Below, one piece after another: positions 25,424 through 34,224 of a stretch of 64,000 bases of DNA; the stretch's first letter is position 1, and the number at the start of each line of letters is the position of its first letter. The translations under genes and the position numbers were made by a program. The notes below the pieces were generated by a model. The model saw only the letters and a list, made by a program, of their open reading frames with translations, was not told the DNA's origin and ran no database searches. This DNA comes from an uncultured Gemmiger sp. (lineage in GTDB: Bacteria; Bacillota; Clostridia; Oscillospirales; Ruminococcaceae), in NCBI GenBank assembly GCA_944386225.1, contig CALXAH010000013.1, forward strand, positions 1 through 64,000. Reading direction: 5' to 3'.

Positions 25424-26773
25424 ATGGAACAGACGCGCACAGCCGGGCCGGCGCGGCCCTCGCTGCTGAAGATGACCTGGCCGGTGTTCATCGAGCTGCT
25501 GCTGCAGATGCTGGTGGGCAACATTGACCAGATCATGCTCAGCCGGTACAACGATACGGCGGTGGCCGCGGTGGGCAACGCCAACACGGTGATCAACATT
25601 CTGATCCTGACCTTCAACGTGATCAGTCTGGCGTCCACGATTCTGGTCAGCCAGTATCTGGGCGCCCGGCAGGAACAGACGGTGCGGCAGGTATACGTGC
25701 TCAGCTGTCTGGTCAACCTGATTATAAGCCTGGCCCTTACCGTGGGGCTGCTGGCGGCGGCAGGCCCGCTGGTGGTGCTGCTGGGCGTGCCCGCCGAGGC
25801 CGCGCCGGAGTGCCTGGCCTATCTGCGGGTGGCGGCGCTGAGCCTGCCGTTCCAGGCGCTGATGCTCACCTTCAGCGCGTTTCTGCGGGCCCACGCCCGG
25901 ATGACCGTCATCATGCTGACCACCGGTCTGATCAACCTGCTGAACATCGTGGGCAACACCGCCTTTATCTACGGGCTGGGGCCCCTTCCGGAACTGGGCG
26001 CGGCGGGCGCGGCCCTGTCCACCACCCTGTGCCGGATCGCGGGCACGGCGGTGCTGGCGGCGGCGTTTCTGCGCAGTGTGCCCGGGGCTACCCTGTCCCC
26101 CGCCCTGCTGCGGCCGTTCCCGAAACCGCTGCTGCGGCGGCTGCTGGGCATCGGCCTGCCGGCGGGCGGCGAGGGCCTGTCCTACAACCTGAGCCAGGCC
26201 GCCAGCCTGGTGTTCATCAACGCCATGGGCACCTACGCGGTCACCACCCGGATGTACGCCACCATGTTCGCCCAGGTGTGCTATATGCTCATCAGCGCGG
26301 TCAGCCAGGCGGTAGCCATCCTGGTGGGATACTCGGTGGGTGCGCGGGATTTTGAGCAGGCCAAGCGGGACAACGCCCGGGTGCTGCGGCTGTTTCTGCC
26401 CATCACGGTGAGCATCGCCCTGGCGCTGGCGGTGTTTGCCCGGCCGCTGTACGGCCTGCTGAGCAGCGATCCCCGGGTCATCGAGCTGGGCGCCAAACTT
26501 ATGTGGATCGAGGTCGTGCTGGAGATCGGCCGCTGCCTGAACATTGTGCTGGTGCGCAACCTGCAGGCGGTGGGAGACGTGCGTTTTCCGGTAGGCGTGG
26601 GGATTCTGAGCCAGTGGATCATTGCCGTGGGGATTGCCTGGGTGCTGGGCGTGTGGCTGCAGTTGGGCCTGGCGGGTGTCTGGCTGGCTTTTGCCCTGGA
26701 CGAGAATCTGCGGGGCGTGATCTTTGTTTTCCGCTGGCGGCGGGGCGGCTGGCAGAAGATCCGCACCGTATAA
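25424..26773 (+). CDS. MATE family efflux transporter
   Basis: 449 residues, 12 predicted membrane helices. The N-terminal MTWPVFIELLLQMLVGNIDQIMLSRYNDTAVAAVGNANTVIN and the internal repeat GIGLPAGGEGLSYNLSQAASLVFINAMGTYAVTTRMY are the two MatE domains. Members export cationic drugs, metabolites or dyes with Na+ or H+. The start is ATG 25424 behind CGGAGGAA. It stands alone on the + strand, and its substrate cannot be inferred. Confidence 0.9.
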   Translation: MEQTRTAGPARPSLLKMTWPVFIELLLQMLVGNIDQIMLSRYNDTAVAAVGNANTVINILILTFNVISLASTILVSQYLGARQEQTVRQVYVLSCLVNLIISLALTVGLLAAAGPLVVLLGVPAEAAPECLAYLRVAALSLPFQALMLTFSAFLRAHARMTVIMLTTGLINLLNIVGNTAFIYGLGPLPELGAAGAALSTTLCRIAGTAVLAAAFLRSVPGATLSPALLRPFPKPLLRRLLGIGLPAGGEGLSYNLSQAASLVFINAMGTYAVTTRMYATMFAQVCYMLISAVSQAVAILVGYSVGARDFEQAKRDNARVLRLFLPITVSIALALAVFARPLYGLLSSDPRVIELGAKLMWIEVVLEIGRCLNIVLVRNLQAVGDVRFPVGVGILSQWIIAVGIAWVLGVWLQLGLAGVWLAFALDENLRGVIFVFRWRRGGWQKIRTV

Positions 26774-26804
26774 AGGTGCACAAACTGTGTTTTTTTACCG
26801 TCAC

Positions 26805-26835
26805 TTTACACAAATCAGGCATTTTATGCTATAAT
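26805..26835 (+). promoter_or_regulatory. Promoter upstream of the FHA gene
   Basis: TTTACA 26805-26810 and TATAAT 26830-26835 with a 19-bp spacer; TGC immediately before TATAAT gives an extended -10. Confidence 0.55.
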
Positions 26836-26906
26836 AGGGTATCTGACTTGTTTCAAAGTTGTATCGGGCCGTACCCTGGCCCCTGCTTTCAAGGAGGTAC
26901 TTCGCT

Positions 26907-27941
26907 ATGAATCTGGCTCCGCTTCCCACCGGCGTACTGCGTATGCGCGCCGGCCTGGACGAGCTGGTATTTTACCCGGACCAGCGGCCCATCCTGCCGG
27001 ACCGGCTTTCGGCCATGACCGGCAGCGGCCAGCCGCTGCTGCCCTGCCGTTTGCTGGACGAGGACGGCCGGGTGGCCCTGGTATACGATGTGGGCAGCCG
27101 GCTGCGGATCAGCAAGCTGCTGCGGCTGCGCCCGCAGGAGATCTGGCCCGCGGCGGCGGCGCTGCGGGCGCTCTGCCTGGCGGTGCAGGGGCTGCCGGCG
27201 GCGGGCCTTGGCCCCGAGGGGCTGAGCTTCTGCCCGGATCACATCTTCTGGGACGCGGCCCGCAAGGGCGTATATCTGACCTACCTGCCGCTGCCCTGCG
27301 AGCAGGCCCCGGAACAGCGGCTGCGGGACGCGGCGCTGGAGCTGGCCCGGATCGCGCCCGGCACGCCGGACGCCCGGCGGCTGGCGGATTATGTGGCCCA
27401 GCCGGATTTTTCGCCCACCGGCCTGCGTCACCTGGCGGAGGGCATGATGGCCGCCGAACCGGCCCGCACCGATGAGATCGAGGTGCCGCTCTATCCCGTG
27501 CAGGAGGAGTTCACCACCTTTATCGAAAGCGCGCCCCGGCCGGAGGGCACCCTGACCAGCGCCACCGGCAACCTGTACGAGCTGCAGCGGCGGCAGCTGC
27601 TGGCCTCGGCCCGGCAGGAGGGCGGCGGCGTGCGGCTGTGCATCACAGCCGGGCAGGATTCCAGCCATGTGAACGTGACCCAGCTGCCCTGTGTGATCGG
27701 CCGCAGCCCGGAGATGGCCCAGCTGGTGCTGGAGGATCCGCAGCTGAGCCGCCGTCACGCGGTGCTGGAATGGGTGGACGGGCGGCTGTGCGCCCGGGAC
27801 CTGGGTTCCAAGAACGGAATGTCGGTGGACGGGGTGCGATACCCGGCAGGCCAGGCGGTACCGCTGCCGGTGGGGGCGACCCTGACGCTGGGCCAGACGC
27901 TGATCACGGTGGAAGGCCTGCTGGACAGCGAATCAATATAA
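26907..27941 (+). CDS. FHA-domain protein with N-terminal DUF6382-like domain
   Basis: 344 residues. The N-terminal 190 residues (LVYDVGSRLRISKLLRLRPQEIW ... GPEGLSFCPDHIFWDAARKGVYLTYLP) match the DUF6382-type module found before FHA domains in Clostridia. The C-terminal FHA domain (about 255-340) keeps the phospho-Thr binding pattern: IGRSPEMAQLVL, LSRRHAVLEW and LGSKNGMSVDG. It reads phosphothreonine on partners of Ser/Thr kinases, such as the membrane kinase at 2-4 kb. The start is ATG 26907 behind AAGGAGG. No transmembrane segment is present. Confidence 0.85.
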   Translation: MNLAPLPTGVLRMRAGLDELVFYPDQRPILPDRLSAMTGSGQPLLPCRLLDEDGRVALVYDVGSRLRISKLLRLRPQEIWPAAAALRALCLAVQGLPAAGLGPEGLSFCPDHIFWDAARKGVYLTYLPLPCEQAPEQRLRDAALELARIAPGTPDARRLADYVAQPDFSPTGLRHLAEGMMAAEPARTDEIEVPLYPVQEEFTTFIESAPRPEGTLTSATGNLYELQRRQLLASARQEGGGVRLCITAGQDSSHVNVTQLPCVIGRSPEMAQLVLEDPQLSRRHAVLEWVDGRLCARDLGSKNGMSVDGVRYPAGQAVPLPVGATLTLGQTLITVEGLLDSESI

Positions 27942-27959
27942 AAATCCATACCCGCGGAG

Positions 27960-27984
27960 CCGCCGTTTTGAAGCGAAACGGCGG
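27960..27984 (+). terminator. Hairpin between the FHA and patatin genes
   Basis: CCGCCGTTT/AAACGGCGG arms, followed by TTCGATTCGTT. It is a weak terminator. Confidence 0.5.
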
Positions 27985-28022
27985 TTCGATTCGTTATATT
28001 GTCAGAAAATGGGGTGATCTGT

Positions 28023-28877
28023 ATGGGCAAAAGCGCATTGATTCTGGAAGGCGGGGCTTTCCGGGGCAATTTCACCAGCGGCGTGCTGGACGTCTGGATG
28101 GAGGAAGGATTGTGGACCGACGCGGTGGCCGGTACCAGCGCGGGGGCGCTGAACGGGCTGTACTACGCAGCCCGGCAGCCGCACACGGCCATCCGGGTAA
28201 ACACTGAGTTTGCCCGGGATTCCCATTATGTGGGGCTGCGTGCGTTCGCGGCCAGCCGCAGCTTCGTGAACTTTGATTATCTGTTCGACGATATCTGCAA
28301 AGAGCGGATTCCCTTTGATTTTAAAGGATTGGAACATTCCCCGATCCGGTACATAGCGGTGGCCACCAACTGCAACACCGGCAAGGCGGCTTACTTTGAA
28401 AAGGGCGGCCCGGTGGACGTGTACCAGGCGGCGCGGGCGTCCAGCAGCATGCCGCTGTTCAGCCCCTTTGTGCAGCTGGAGGGCGAACCCTATCTGGACG
28501 GCGGGATCAGCTGTTCCTTCCCACTGCAGTGGGCGCTGGACGAGGGATTTGAGAAGATCGTGGTGGTGACCACCCGTCCGCTGGGATTCCGCAAGGAGCG
28601 GCTGAGCAAGCGGATGAAGGATCTGTATTACGCCCGGTACCGGCACTGGCCGGAGCTGATGAAAGCCCTGCTGTATATGCCGGTGCAGTATAACAAGCTG
28701 ATGGATCTGACCGACCGTCTGGCGGAAGAAGGCCGGATCCTGGTGGTGCGGCCCGCCGCGCCGCTGGCGGTGGATCGCCTGGAACGGGATCCGGACAAGC
28801 TGCAGCTGGTCTATTCCCAGGGCCGCGAGCAGGGCCTGCGCGCCGTACAGGCGCTGCGGGAGATGCTGGCGGAGTAA
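28023..28877 (+). CDS. Patatin-like phospholipase
   Basis: 284 residues. The oxyanion motif GGAFRG (about 10-15), nucleophile elbow GTSAG (Ser39) and catalytic DGG (Asp159, YLDGGIS) form the complete Ser-Asp dyad of the RssA/patatin family. Start ATG 28023 was preferred over an in-frame ATG at 27999 because GGGGTGAT lies 5-10 nt before it and homology begins at once (GKSALILEGGAFRG). It likely hydrolyses membrane or lipid acyl esters in the cytoplasm. It is monocistronic, with a terminator 14 bp after the stop. Confidence 0.9.
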   Translation: MGKSALILEGGAFRGNFTSGVLDVWMEEGLWTDAVAGTSAGALNGLYYAARQPHTAIRVNTEFARDSHYVGLRAFAASRSFVNFDYLFDDICKERIPFDFKGLEHSPIRYIAVATNCNTGKAAYFEKGGPVDVYQAARASSSMPLFSPFVQLEGEPYLDGGISCSFPLQWALDEGFEKIVVVTTRPLGFRKERLSKRMKDLYYARYRHWPELMKALLYMPVQYNKLMDLTDRLAEEGRILVVRPAAPLAVDRLERDPDKLQLVYSQGREQGLRAVQALREMLAE

Positions 28878-28890
28878 GAACAAAGCCAAA

Positions 28891-28969
28891 AAGGCCCGCG
28901 TCAAACCTTTTCCGGTTGGCGCGGGCCTTGCGTTTGTACCTTTCCCTGAGGGCGGAGTATTCCGCCCTC
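28891..28969. terminator. Terminator plus hairpin module (B and C elements)
   Basis: Hairpin B (AAGGCCCGCG/CGCGGGCCTT, 28891-28929) followed by hairpin C (GAGGGCGGA/TCCGCCCTC, 28948-28969). Same order and spacing as in the composite modules at 8 and 14 kb. It ends close to the LysR stop at 28989. Confidence 0.7.
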
Positions 28970-28988
28970 GAGTGTTGATTTCCCCCTG

Positions 28989-29885
28989 TCATCCCTCGCT
29001 CCCGTCGGTCAGGTGTTTCCAGAACGCCCGGCTGGCGGCGCTCAGGGGCCGGCCCTGGACGCGGGCGGCGTAGATCCAGCGGGGCGGCATGCTGAACGCC
29101 AGCCGCAGCGGGGTGACCGCACCGCTTTCCACCAGCGGCCGGGCCATCCCGGCGGGCACAAACCCCACCCCCAGATCGTGCTGCACCGTTGCCAGCACCA
29201 GATCGGCGGTGGTCACCTCCACCTCCGGGTTCAGGTTCAGCCCCTTGGCGGCAAACAGCTCATCGTAAAAATCCCGGGCGCAGGTTCCCGGCTCCAGGCA
29301 GATCATCGGCAGCCCGGCCAGATCCCGCAGATGCAGCGGCTTGCGGGCCAGATGCGCCATCCCCGGCCCCGCCACCAGCATCTCCTCCACCCGCACCAGC
29401 GGATGCAGCTTGAGCTCCTTGCCCGCCTGCAGCGGGCCGCTCACCACCGCCATCTCCACCCGTCCGCTGCGCAGATAGGCCAGTGCCTGGGGCGTGGTTC
29501 CGTTGGTCAGATGCAGCCGTACCCCCGGCCACCGGGCCCGGAAACTGTCCATCCGGTCCAGCAGCAGTTCATGCAGGGCCGTCTCGGTGGAGCTCAGCCG
29601 CACCACGCCTCCCTGCAGGCTCAGCGCCCCCGCCAGCTCTGCCTCGCCCTGCTGCAGCCGCTCGCAGGCCGGGCCCACCGTGCGGTACAGCAGTTCCCCT
29701 TCCGGTGTCAGGCTCACCCCCCGCCGGGTACGCACAAGCAGGGTGCAGCCCAGCTGCTGCTCCAGGTTCTGGATACACCGCGTCACCGACGGCTGGCTGC
29801 TCATCAGCGCCCGGGCCGCGCTGGTAAAACTGCGGCAGCGCGCCACCTGGCAGAACACCCGGTAATACTCAAAATTCACCGCCAT
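28989..29885 (-). CDS. LysR family transcriptional regulator
   Basis: 298 residues from ATG 29885. The N-terminal winged helix (FEYYRVFCQVARCRSFTSAARALMSSQPSVTRCIQNLEQQLG) and a LysR substrate-binding domain (about 90-290) are complete. An alternative GTG at 29894 would leave the AGGGGG site only a base away, so 29885 is better. It is divergent from a MATE exporter and shares a compact promoter region with a palindromic T-N11-A type box. Control of that exporter is likely. Confidence 0.9.
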   Translation of the reverse strand: MAVNFEYYRVFCQVARCRSFTSAARALMSSQPSVTRCIQNLEQQLGCTLLVRTRRGVSLTPEGELLYRTVGPACERLQQGEAELAGALSLQGGVVRLSSTETALHELLLDRMDSFRARWPGVRLHLTNGTTPQALAYLRSGRVEMAVVSGPLQAGKELKLHPLVRVEEMLVAGPGMAHLARKPLHLRDLAGLPMICLEPGTCARDFYDELFAAKGLNLNPEVEVTTADLVLATVQHDLGVGFVPAGMARPLVESGAVTPLRLAFSMPPRWIYAARVQGRPLSAASRAFWKHLTDGSEG

Positions 29886-30011
29886 ATACGGCACCCCCTG
29901 TTTTTTGTCCGAACCCTGTTCGGCGTTTTCCTGTTTTCTGTGCCGGAAACCCCGCCCGCCGCCCTGCTTTTCCTGGCTTGCGGCCGGTCCGTTCAGTCAT
30001 ACGTTTTTGTT

Positions 30012-30064
30012 ATAGTATAAATGCAAAACCGGCATTTTGCAAATCGCTTCTTCTGCGCTATACT
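30012..30064. promoter_or_regulatory. Face-to-face divergent promoters with shared LysR-type box
   Basis: GCAAAA (30023-30028) and TTTTGC (30035-30040) form the palindrome. On the + strand TTTGCA (30036-30041), 17-bp spacer, TATACT (30059-30064). On the - strand TTGCAA (30042-30037), 17-bp spacer, TATACT (30019-30014). The two -35 boxes overlap within the palindrome, so one regulator dimer can affect both genes. Confidence 0.7.
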
Positions 30065-30129
30065 ATACAGCGTAGCCGTCCGCCGTCCGGGCAGACGGGG
30101 TTTTGCAGTGATAGAGGGAGTGTTCGTTT

Positions 30130-31527
30130 ATGATACAGGACCTTACGGTCGGCCAACCGACACAGGTGCTGCGCCGGTACAGCGTGCCCATGTTTGTGGG
30201 CGTGATTTTTCAGCAGATGTACAACATTGCCGACAGCGTCATCGCCGGCAAATTTGCCGGTGAGGCGGCGCTGGCCGCGGTAGGCGCCAGCTACTCCATC
30301 ACCATGATCTTCATGGCGGTGGCGGTGGGCAGCCAGATCGGCTGCAGCGTGGTGATCAGCCAGCTGTTCGGCGCCAAGGACTACGGCCGCATGAAGACCG
30401 CCGTCTCCACCACCCTGATCAGCGGCTTTGTGCTCAGCGCGGTGCTGGCCGCGGCGGGCGTGGGCGGCAGCGGCTGGCTGATGCGGCTGGTCAACACCCC
30501 GTCCGATATCTTTGCCGACGCCCAGCTGTATCTGGGCATCTATGTGGGCGGTTTCGTGTTCCTGTTTCTCTACAATGTGGCCACCGGCATCTTCAACAGC
30601 CTGGGCGACAGCCGCACCCCTCTGTATTTCCTGATCGGCTCCAGCCTGTCCAACATCGTGCTGGACTGGGCCTTTGTGGCGCTGTTCCACTGGGGCGTGG
30701 CCGGTGTGGCCTGGGCCACCTTCCTGGCACAGGGCGTGGCCTGTGTGCTGTCCCTGATCGTGCTGCGCAGCCGGGTGGCACAGGTGCACTGTGAGGGTCA
30801 CCATCCCCTGTTCAGCCTGGCCGCGCTGGGCAGCATCGCCCGCATCGCGGTACCCAGCATCCTGCAGCAGAGCTTCATCTCCATCGGGGATATGTTCATC
30901 CAGGGCCGGGTCAACAGCTACGGCTCCAGCGTGATCGCCGGTTATTCCGCCGCCATCAAGCTGAACACCTTCACCATTACCAGCTTCACCACCCTGGCCA
31001 ACGGCGTGTCCGGCTTCACCGCCCAGAACGTGGGCGCGGGCAAGCACGCCCGGGTACGGCAAGGCTGGGGCGCGGGCATCCGCCTGGCGCTCTGCGTGGC
31101 GGTTCCCTTCTTCCTGGCCTTCTTCTTCGGCGGCCGCATCTGCCTGGAACTGTTCATGAACGCCGATGCCACCCAGCTGGCCCGAGATACCGGCATGCAG
31201 TTTTTGCGGATCGTTTCCCCCTTCTATTTTGTGATCTGCTTCAAGCTCATCAGCGACGGTGTGCTACGGGGCGCGGGCTGCATGCGGCTGTTCATGGCCG
31301 CCACCTTCACCGACCTGGCGCTGCGGGTGATCCTGGCCTTCGCCTTCTCCGACCTGCTCAACGCCGCGGTAGGCGTCTGGCTGGCCTGGCCTGTCGGCTG
31401 GTGCATCGCCACCGCCATGTCCCTCTTCTTCTACCTGCGCGGCCACTGGATGCCTGCCTGGAGCGGCAGCGCCGCCGAAACGGCCGAGGCCCTCACCGAA
31501 GAGGTCTGCGCCGTCGAAGAGGGCTGA
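30130..31527 (+). CDS. MATE family efflux transporter, LysR-linked
   Basis: 465 residues with 12 helices. It starts LTVGQPTQVLRRYSVPMFVGVIFQQMYNIADSVIAGKFAGEAALAAVGAS, the diagnostic MatE N-terminal block of the NorM/DinF-like group common in Clostridia. The second half repeats it (IAVPSILQQSFISIGDMFIQGRVNSYGSSVIAGYSAAIKLN). The start is ATG 30130 behind GAGGGAG. It is expected to be regulated by the divergent LysR protein. It is more similar to Clostridia multidrug MATE proteins than to the one at 25.4 kb. Confidence 0.92.
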   Translation: MIQDLTVGQPTQVLRRYSVPMFVGVIFQQMYNIADSVIAGKFAGEAALAAVGASYSITMIFMAVAVGSQIGCSVVISQLFGAKDYGRMKTAVSTTLISGFVLSAVLAAAGVGGSGWLMRLVNTPSDIFADAQLYLGIYVGGFVFLFLYNVATGIFNSLGDSRTPLYFLIGSSLSNIVLDWAFVALFHWGVAGVAWATFLAQGVACVLSLIVLRSRVAQVHCEGHHPLFSLAALGSIARIAVPSILQQSFISIGDMFIQGRVNSYGSSVIAGYSAAIKLNTFTITSFTTLANGVSGFTAQNVGAGKHARVRQGWGAGIRLALCVAVPFFLAFFFGGRICLELFMNADATQLARDTGMQFLRIVSPFYFVICFKLISDGVLRGAGCMRLFMAATFTDLALRVILAFAFSDLLNAAVGVWLAWPVGWCIATAMSLFFYLRGHWMPAWSGSAAETAEALTEEVCAVEEG

Positions 31528-31577
31528 TCTCCCCCTTTGCGTTTCCTCCTTCCTTGCCGGCCGCAAGCCCGGCATTC

Positions 31578-31661
31578 GCCGCGTTCCCCCCTCCTCCGGG
31601 AACGCGGCCTTTTCTTTTCAACAAAGAACGCGCCCCGCGTGGAAAACTCCGCGCGGGGCGC
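31578..31661. terminator. Two back-to-back terminators
   Basis: GCCGCGTTCCC/GGGAACGCGGC (31578-31608) followed by TTTTCTTTT serves the MATE gene. GCGCCCCGCG/CGCGGGGCGC (31630-31661) serves the convergent ECF sigma operon. Confidence 0.8.
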
Positions 31662-31672
31662 ATTTTTTATAT

Positions 31673-32422
31673 TCAGGCGCTTTCGTAGGCTTCGTCCACG
31701 GTCATGTTGGGCTCCACCTGTATCTCGCCTGCCAGCTGTTCCGCCGTTGCCTGGGGCGCCAGAGCCGGGTCCAGCCACAGGATCCAGGTCTCGTCCCCGC
31801 CGTTCCAGCTGAAATACAGCTCGGTCAGGTTCAGCCCTTGCAGCTTTTCGGCCTGCTGCCGGCAGGCTTCGGCAAAGGCCTCGGCCGTATCAAAGGGGCC
31901 GTACAGCCGTATTTCACAGCTGACCCGCGCCTTCTGCCGGGCCTGTTCGTCGGTAAGGCCCGGCGCCTCGCTCAGGTTTACGAACACGTCCGCCCGGTAG
32001 ACTTCGCTGCCATCCAGACAGGCGTCGATCTCCTGTTCGGCCTGCTGCCGCACAGCCTCGTACTGGCCGGGCTGGTAGTATTCCGCCAGCATGGGCACCA
32101 GCGAAGCCACACAGCCCGCCCCCAGCAGGATCAGGCTGATAAAGATGCTCAGCAGATCGTAGCGTACCCGTTCGCCCCGGCGGCTGCGCCAGATCATCTC
32201 GGCGCCCAGCGCCACCAGCACCAGCGGCGCCAGCTTGAACACCGTTACGGCCGGAAATCCCGGCACAAAATACACACACAGGATAAACAGCCCCGCGGCA
32301 ATCAGCGCCAGACCCATGGTGGTGCTGCCCACCCGGCGGGGCGGCGGCTCACGCCGGGCCGCCGGAGGCGCAGCCACCGGCTCGGGATTCGGCGCGGCGG
32401 ATTGGTTCAAATGTTCGTCCAT
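31673..32422 (-). CDS. Membrane protein of the second ECF sigma operon
   Basis: 249 residues. A Pro-rich cytoplasmic N-terminus (about 1-35) is followed by three hydrophobic segments (about 36-56, 60-78 and 92-112; GLALIAAGLFILCVYFVPGFP) and a soluble C-terminal domain of about 135 residues (VYRADVFVNLSEAPGLTDEQARQKARVSCEIRLYG). No family was recognised beyond a general resemblance to membrane proteins in sigma/anti-sigma operons. It is the last gene of a four-gene unit, 13 bp after the TM2 gene. Confidence 0.65.
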   Translation of the reverse strand: MDEHLNQSAAPNPEPVAAPPAARREPPPRRVGSTTMGLALIAAGLFILCVYFVPGFPAVTVFKLAPLVLVALGAEMIWRSRRGERVRYDLLSIFISLILLGAGCVASLVPMLAEYYQPGQYEAVRQQAEQEIDACLDGSEVYRADVFVNLSEAPGLTDEQARQKARVSCEIRLYGPFDTAEAFAEACRQQAEKLQGLNLTELYFSWNGGDETWILWLDPALAPQATAEQLAGEIQVEPNMTVDEAYESA

Positions 32423-32435
32423 ACGCTCCGCCTCC

Positions 32436-32972
32436 TTATTCCTCGCCCCGGTAGGGCGGGATTTCCTCCCGTTCCACGGTAACTGCGCGGGGCCCGCGCA
32501 CCAGCCAGATGCCTACCGCCAGCAGCGCCAGCGCGGCCAGCAGCTGCGGCACATTATACAGGATGCGGATCATCCACTCCAGCCCCAGTTGGATGGACAG
32601 ATCCAGCAGCGGCTCCCGCACAAAGTTGGTGTACAGCATGTACGCGCCCAGCGCCACCAGAATCCAGCCCACCAGGGTGCTGCGGCTCTTGACCAGCCGC
32701 AGCAGATTCTGATTCTCGCCCAGGTGCATCATGTAGTCGTCCACCGGCGGATGGCCTTCCATGCAGTTGTAGTGGATGTTGAAGGTATCAAAAAAGCTGT
32801 ACATCCAGACCACCGGGATCAGCATTCCCAGCGGGCTGAACAGCCAGGTCAGCACCACCGAGCCCGCCAGCAGCATAGCCATGGACAACCCCCGCTTCAT
32901 ATACCCCTGGTACATCTGGCCCGCGCCGGGCACAAACGCGAAGCAAAATACAAGAAAACCGTTCTTTTTCAT
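32436..32972 (-). CDS. TM2-domain-like membrane protein
   Basis: 178 residues. The N-terminus KKNGFLVFCFAFVPGAGQMYQGYMKRGLSMAMLLAG has the TM2 pattern (helix, F-x-P-G-x-G-x2-Y-x-G, helix). Two further C-terminal helices are present. ATG 32972 was chosen; a GTG at 32984 overlaps the anti-sigma stop but leaves no room for a ribosome binding site. TM2 proteins often accompany anti-sigma systems; the function is unknown. Confidence 0.75.
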   Translation of the reverse strand: MKKNGFLVFCFAFVPGAGQMYQGYMKRGLSMAMLLAGSVVLTWLFSPLGMLIPVVWMYSFFDTFNIHYNCMEGHPPVDDYMMHLGENQNLLRLVKSRSTLVGWILVALGAYMLYTNFVREPLLDLSIQLGLEWMIRILYNVPQLLAALALLAVGIWLVRGPRAVTVEREEIPPYRGEE

Positions 32973-32980
32973 GGTGTGGG

Positions 32981-33478
32981 TCACTCTCCTTTAACAGAAT
33001 CGGCAGGCGCGCCGGCCTCGCCGGAAGGCTGATCGAAACTCGGCTGCAGCGCGTCCAGAAGATGATCGGCCGCGCTGCCGAACACGCCGAACATCTTATT
33101 CAGCGAATCGCTGATTTCCCAATGGGTTTGTTCGTCCGGGCGCTCCTGCCAGTCGGGCTTCTGGGCAATGCGGCCGAACACACCGCTGCCCCACAGCCCG
33201 AACGCCAGCACCACCGCCGCAGCAGCCACCGCGTACCGGTTCATCAGCACCCGGGCAATCCGCTGCCGGATGCGCCGCATGACCGGCAGGGTCAAATCCT
33301 CGGGCGGCTGGATCTGTACCGGCTCCGCCAGCGCCAGATACCGGTCCAGGCACGCGTCGCAGAAGCTCAGGTGTTCGGCAGCTTCCAGACGGGCCAGTTC
33401 GTCCAGCTGGCTGTCCCGCAGCGCCGCAAGCCCGGCGTCGCTCAGATGGCCGTTTTCCAAAAACAGTTCCTGTGTCAT
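32981..33478 (-). CDS. Anti-sigma factor (zf-HC2 type)
   Basis: 165 residues. The zinc-binding motif H-x3-C-x2-C is in AEHLSFCDACLDRY (about 36-46). One transmembrane helix (about YAVAAAAVVLAFGLWGSGVFG) separates it from a short outer tail. It starts one base after the sigma stop at 33480, so the pair is coupled. It is expected to sequester the 33480-34004 sigma factor. Confidence 0.85.
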   Translation of the reverse strand: MTQELFLENGHLSDAGLAALRDSQLDELARLEAAEHLSFCDACLDRYLALAEPVQIQPPEDLTLPVMRRIRQRIARVLMNRYAVAAAAVVLAFGLWGSGVFGRIAQKPDWQERPDEQTHWEISDSLNKMFGVFGSAADHLLDALQPSFDQPSGEAGAPADSVKGE

Positions 33479-33479
33479 C

Positions 33480-34004
33480 TCAGCTGTTCCCCCTTTCCTG
33501 AATCTGCCGCTGCAGTATCTGCCGCGCGCGGTATAGCTGGGTATGTATGGTTTTCACCGGCCGGCCCAGCGCCGACGCGATCTCCTCCACGGAGCGTTCT
33601 TCCAAAAAATACATCCGGGCCACCGGCCCATAGGGCTGGCGCAGCCCCCGCACCAGATCCGCGATAGCCGCGGCCTCATCCCGGTCCACCGCCGCCTGTT
33701 CCGGGCTTTGGGGGCCGGGCGGCGCCCCGGGCCGGGGCGTTTCCGGCATGGCGTCCTCCCCCGGCAGGCCCACCTTCCGGCACCAGGCGCTTTTCAGGTG
33801 GTCTTTTGCCTTGTTGGCCGCGATGCGGGCCAGCCAGGGCTTGTAGTGTTCCGGCGGGCAGGCGTCCATGTGGGTGTAGGCGGCCAGAAAGGTCTCCTGC
33901 GCCAGATCCTGCGCCGTCTGATGATCCTGTACCAGCTGGTAGCAAACGGTATACACGAGGGCCTGGTACTGGCCGACCAGCTTGGAAAACTCTGCGTTTG
34001 TCAT
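33480..34004 (-). CDS. ECF-type RNA polymerase sigma factor (second)
   Basis: 174 residues. Region 2 is in AEFSKLVGQYQALVYTVCYQLVQDHQTAQDLAQETFLAAYTHM with WLARIAANKAKDHLKS; region 4 in LRQPYGPVARMYFLEERSVEEIASALGRPVKTIHTQLYRARQIL. The linker (about 90-115) is Pro-rich and unusually long. It is first in an operon with its anti-sigma factor, the TM2 protein and a membrane protein. Confidence 0.92.
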   Translation of the reverse strand: MTNAEFSKLVGQYQALVYTVCYQLVQDHQTAQDLAQETFLAAYTHMDACPPEHYKPWLARIAANKAKDHLKSAWCRKVGLPGEDAMPETPRPGAPPGPQSPEQAAVDRDEAAAIADLVRGLRQPYGPVARMYFLEERSVEEIASALGRPVKTIHTQLYRARQILQRQIQERGNS

Positions 34005-34151
34005 CCGGCCCCTCCCCTCGTTTGTTCCGTTCTGCTTATACTACGAGCGGACGGTTCGCCTTTCTTCATATCTGTCCTGTTTTTCTGCGGAAAATTTTCC
34101 CGGCGCAGCAAACCCTGCCGGGACCCCGTTTCATCTCTGAAAACAAACAAA

Positions 34152-34178
34152 CCCGCCGGCGCCATAACGCCAGCGGGC
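34152..34178 (-). terminator. Hairpin after the sortase gene
   Basis: CCCGC..GGCG/CGCC..GCGGG arms followed on the minus strand by TTTGTTTG. Possible terminator of the sortase gene. Confidence 0.5.
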
Positions 34179-34224
34179 CTGTGTACGCCGTATACGCCCG
34201 CAGCCGGGAACCGCGCAGAACCGG

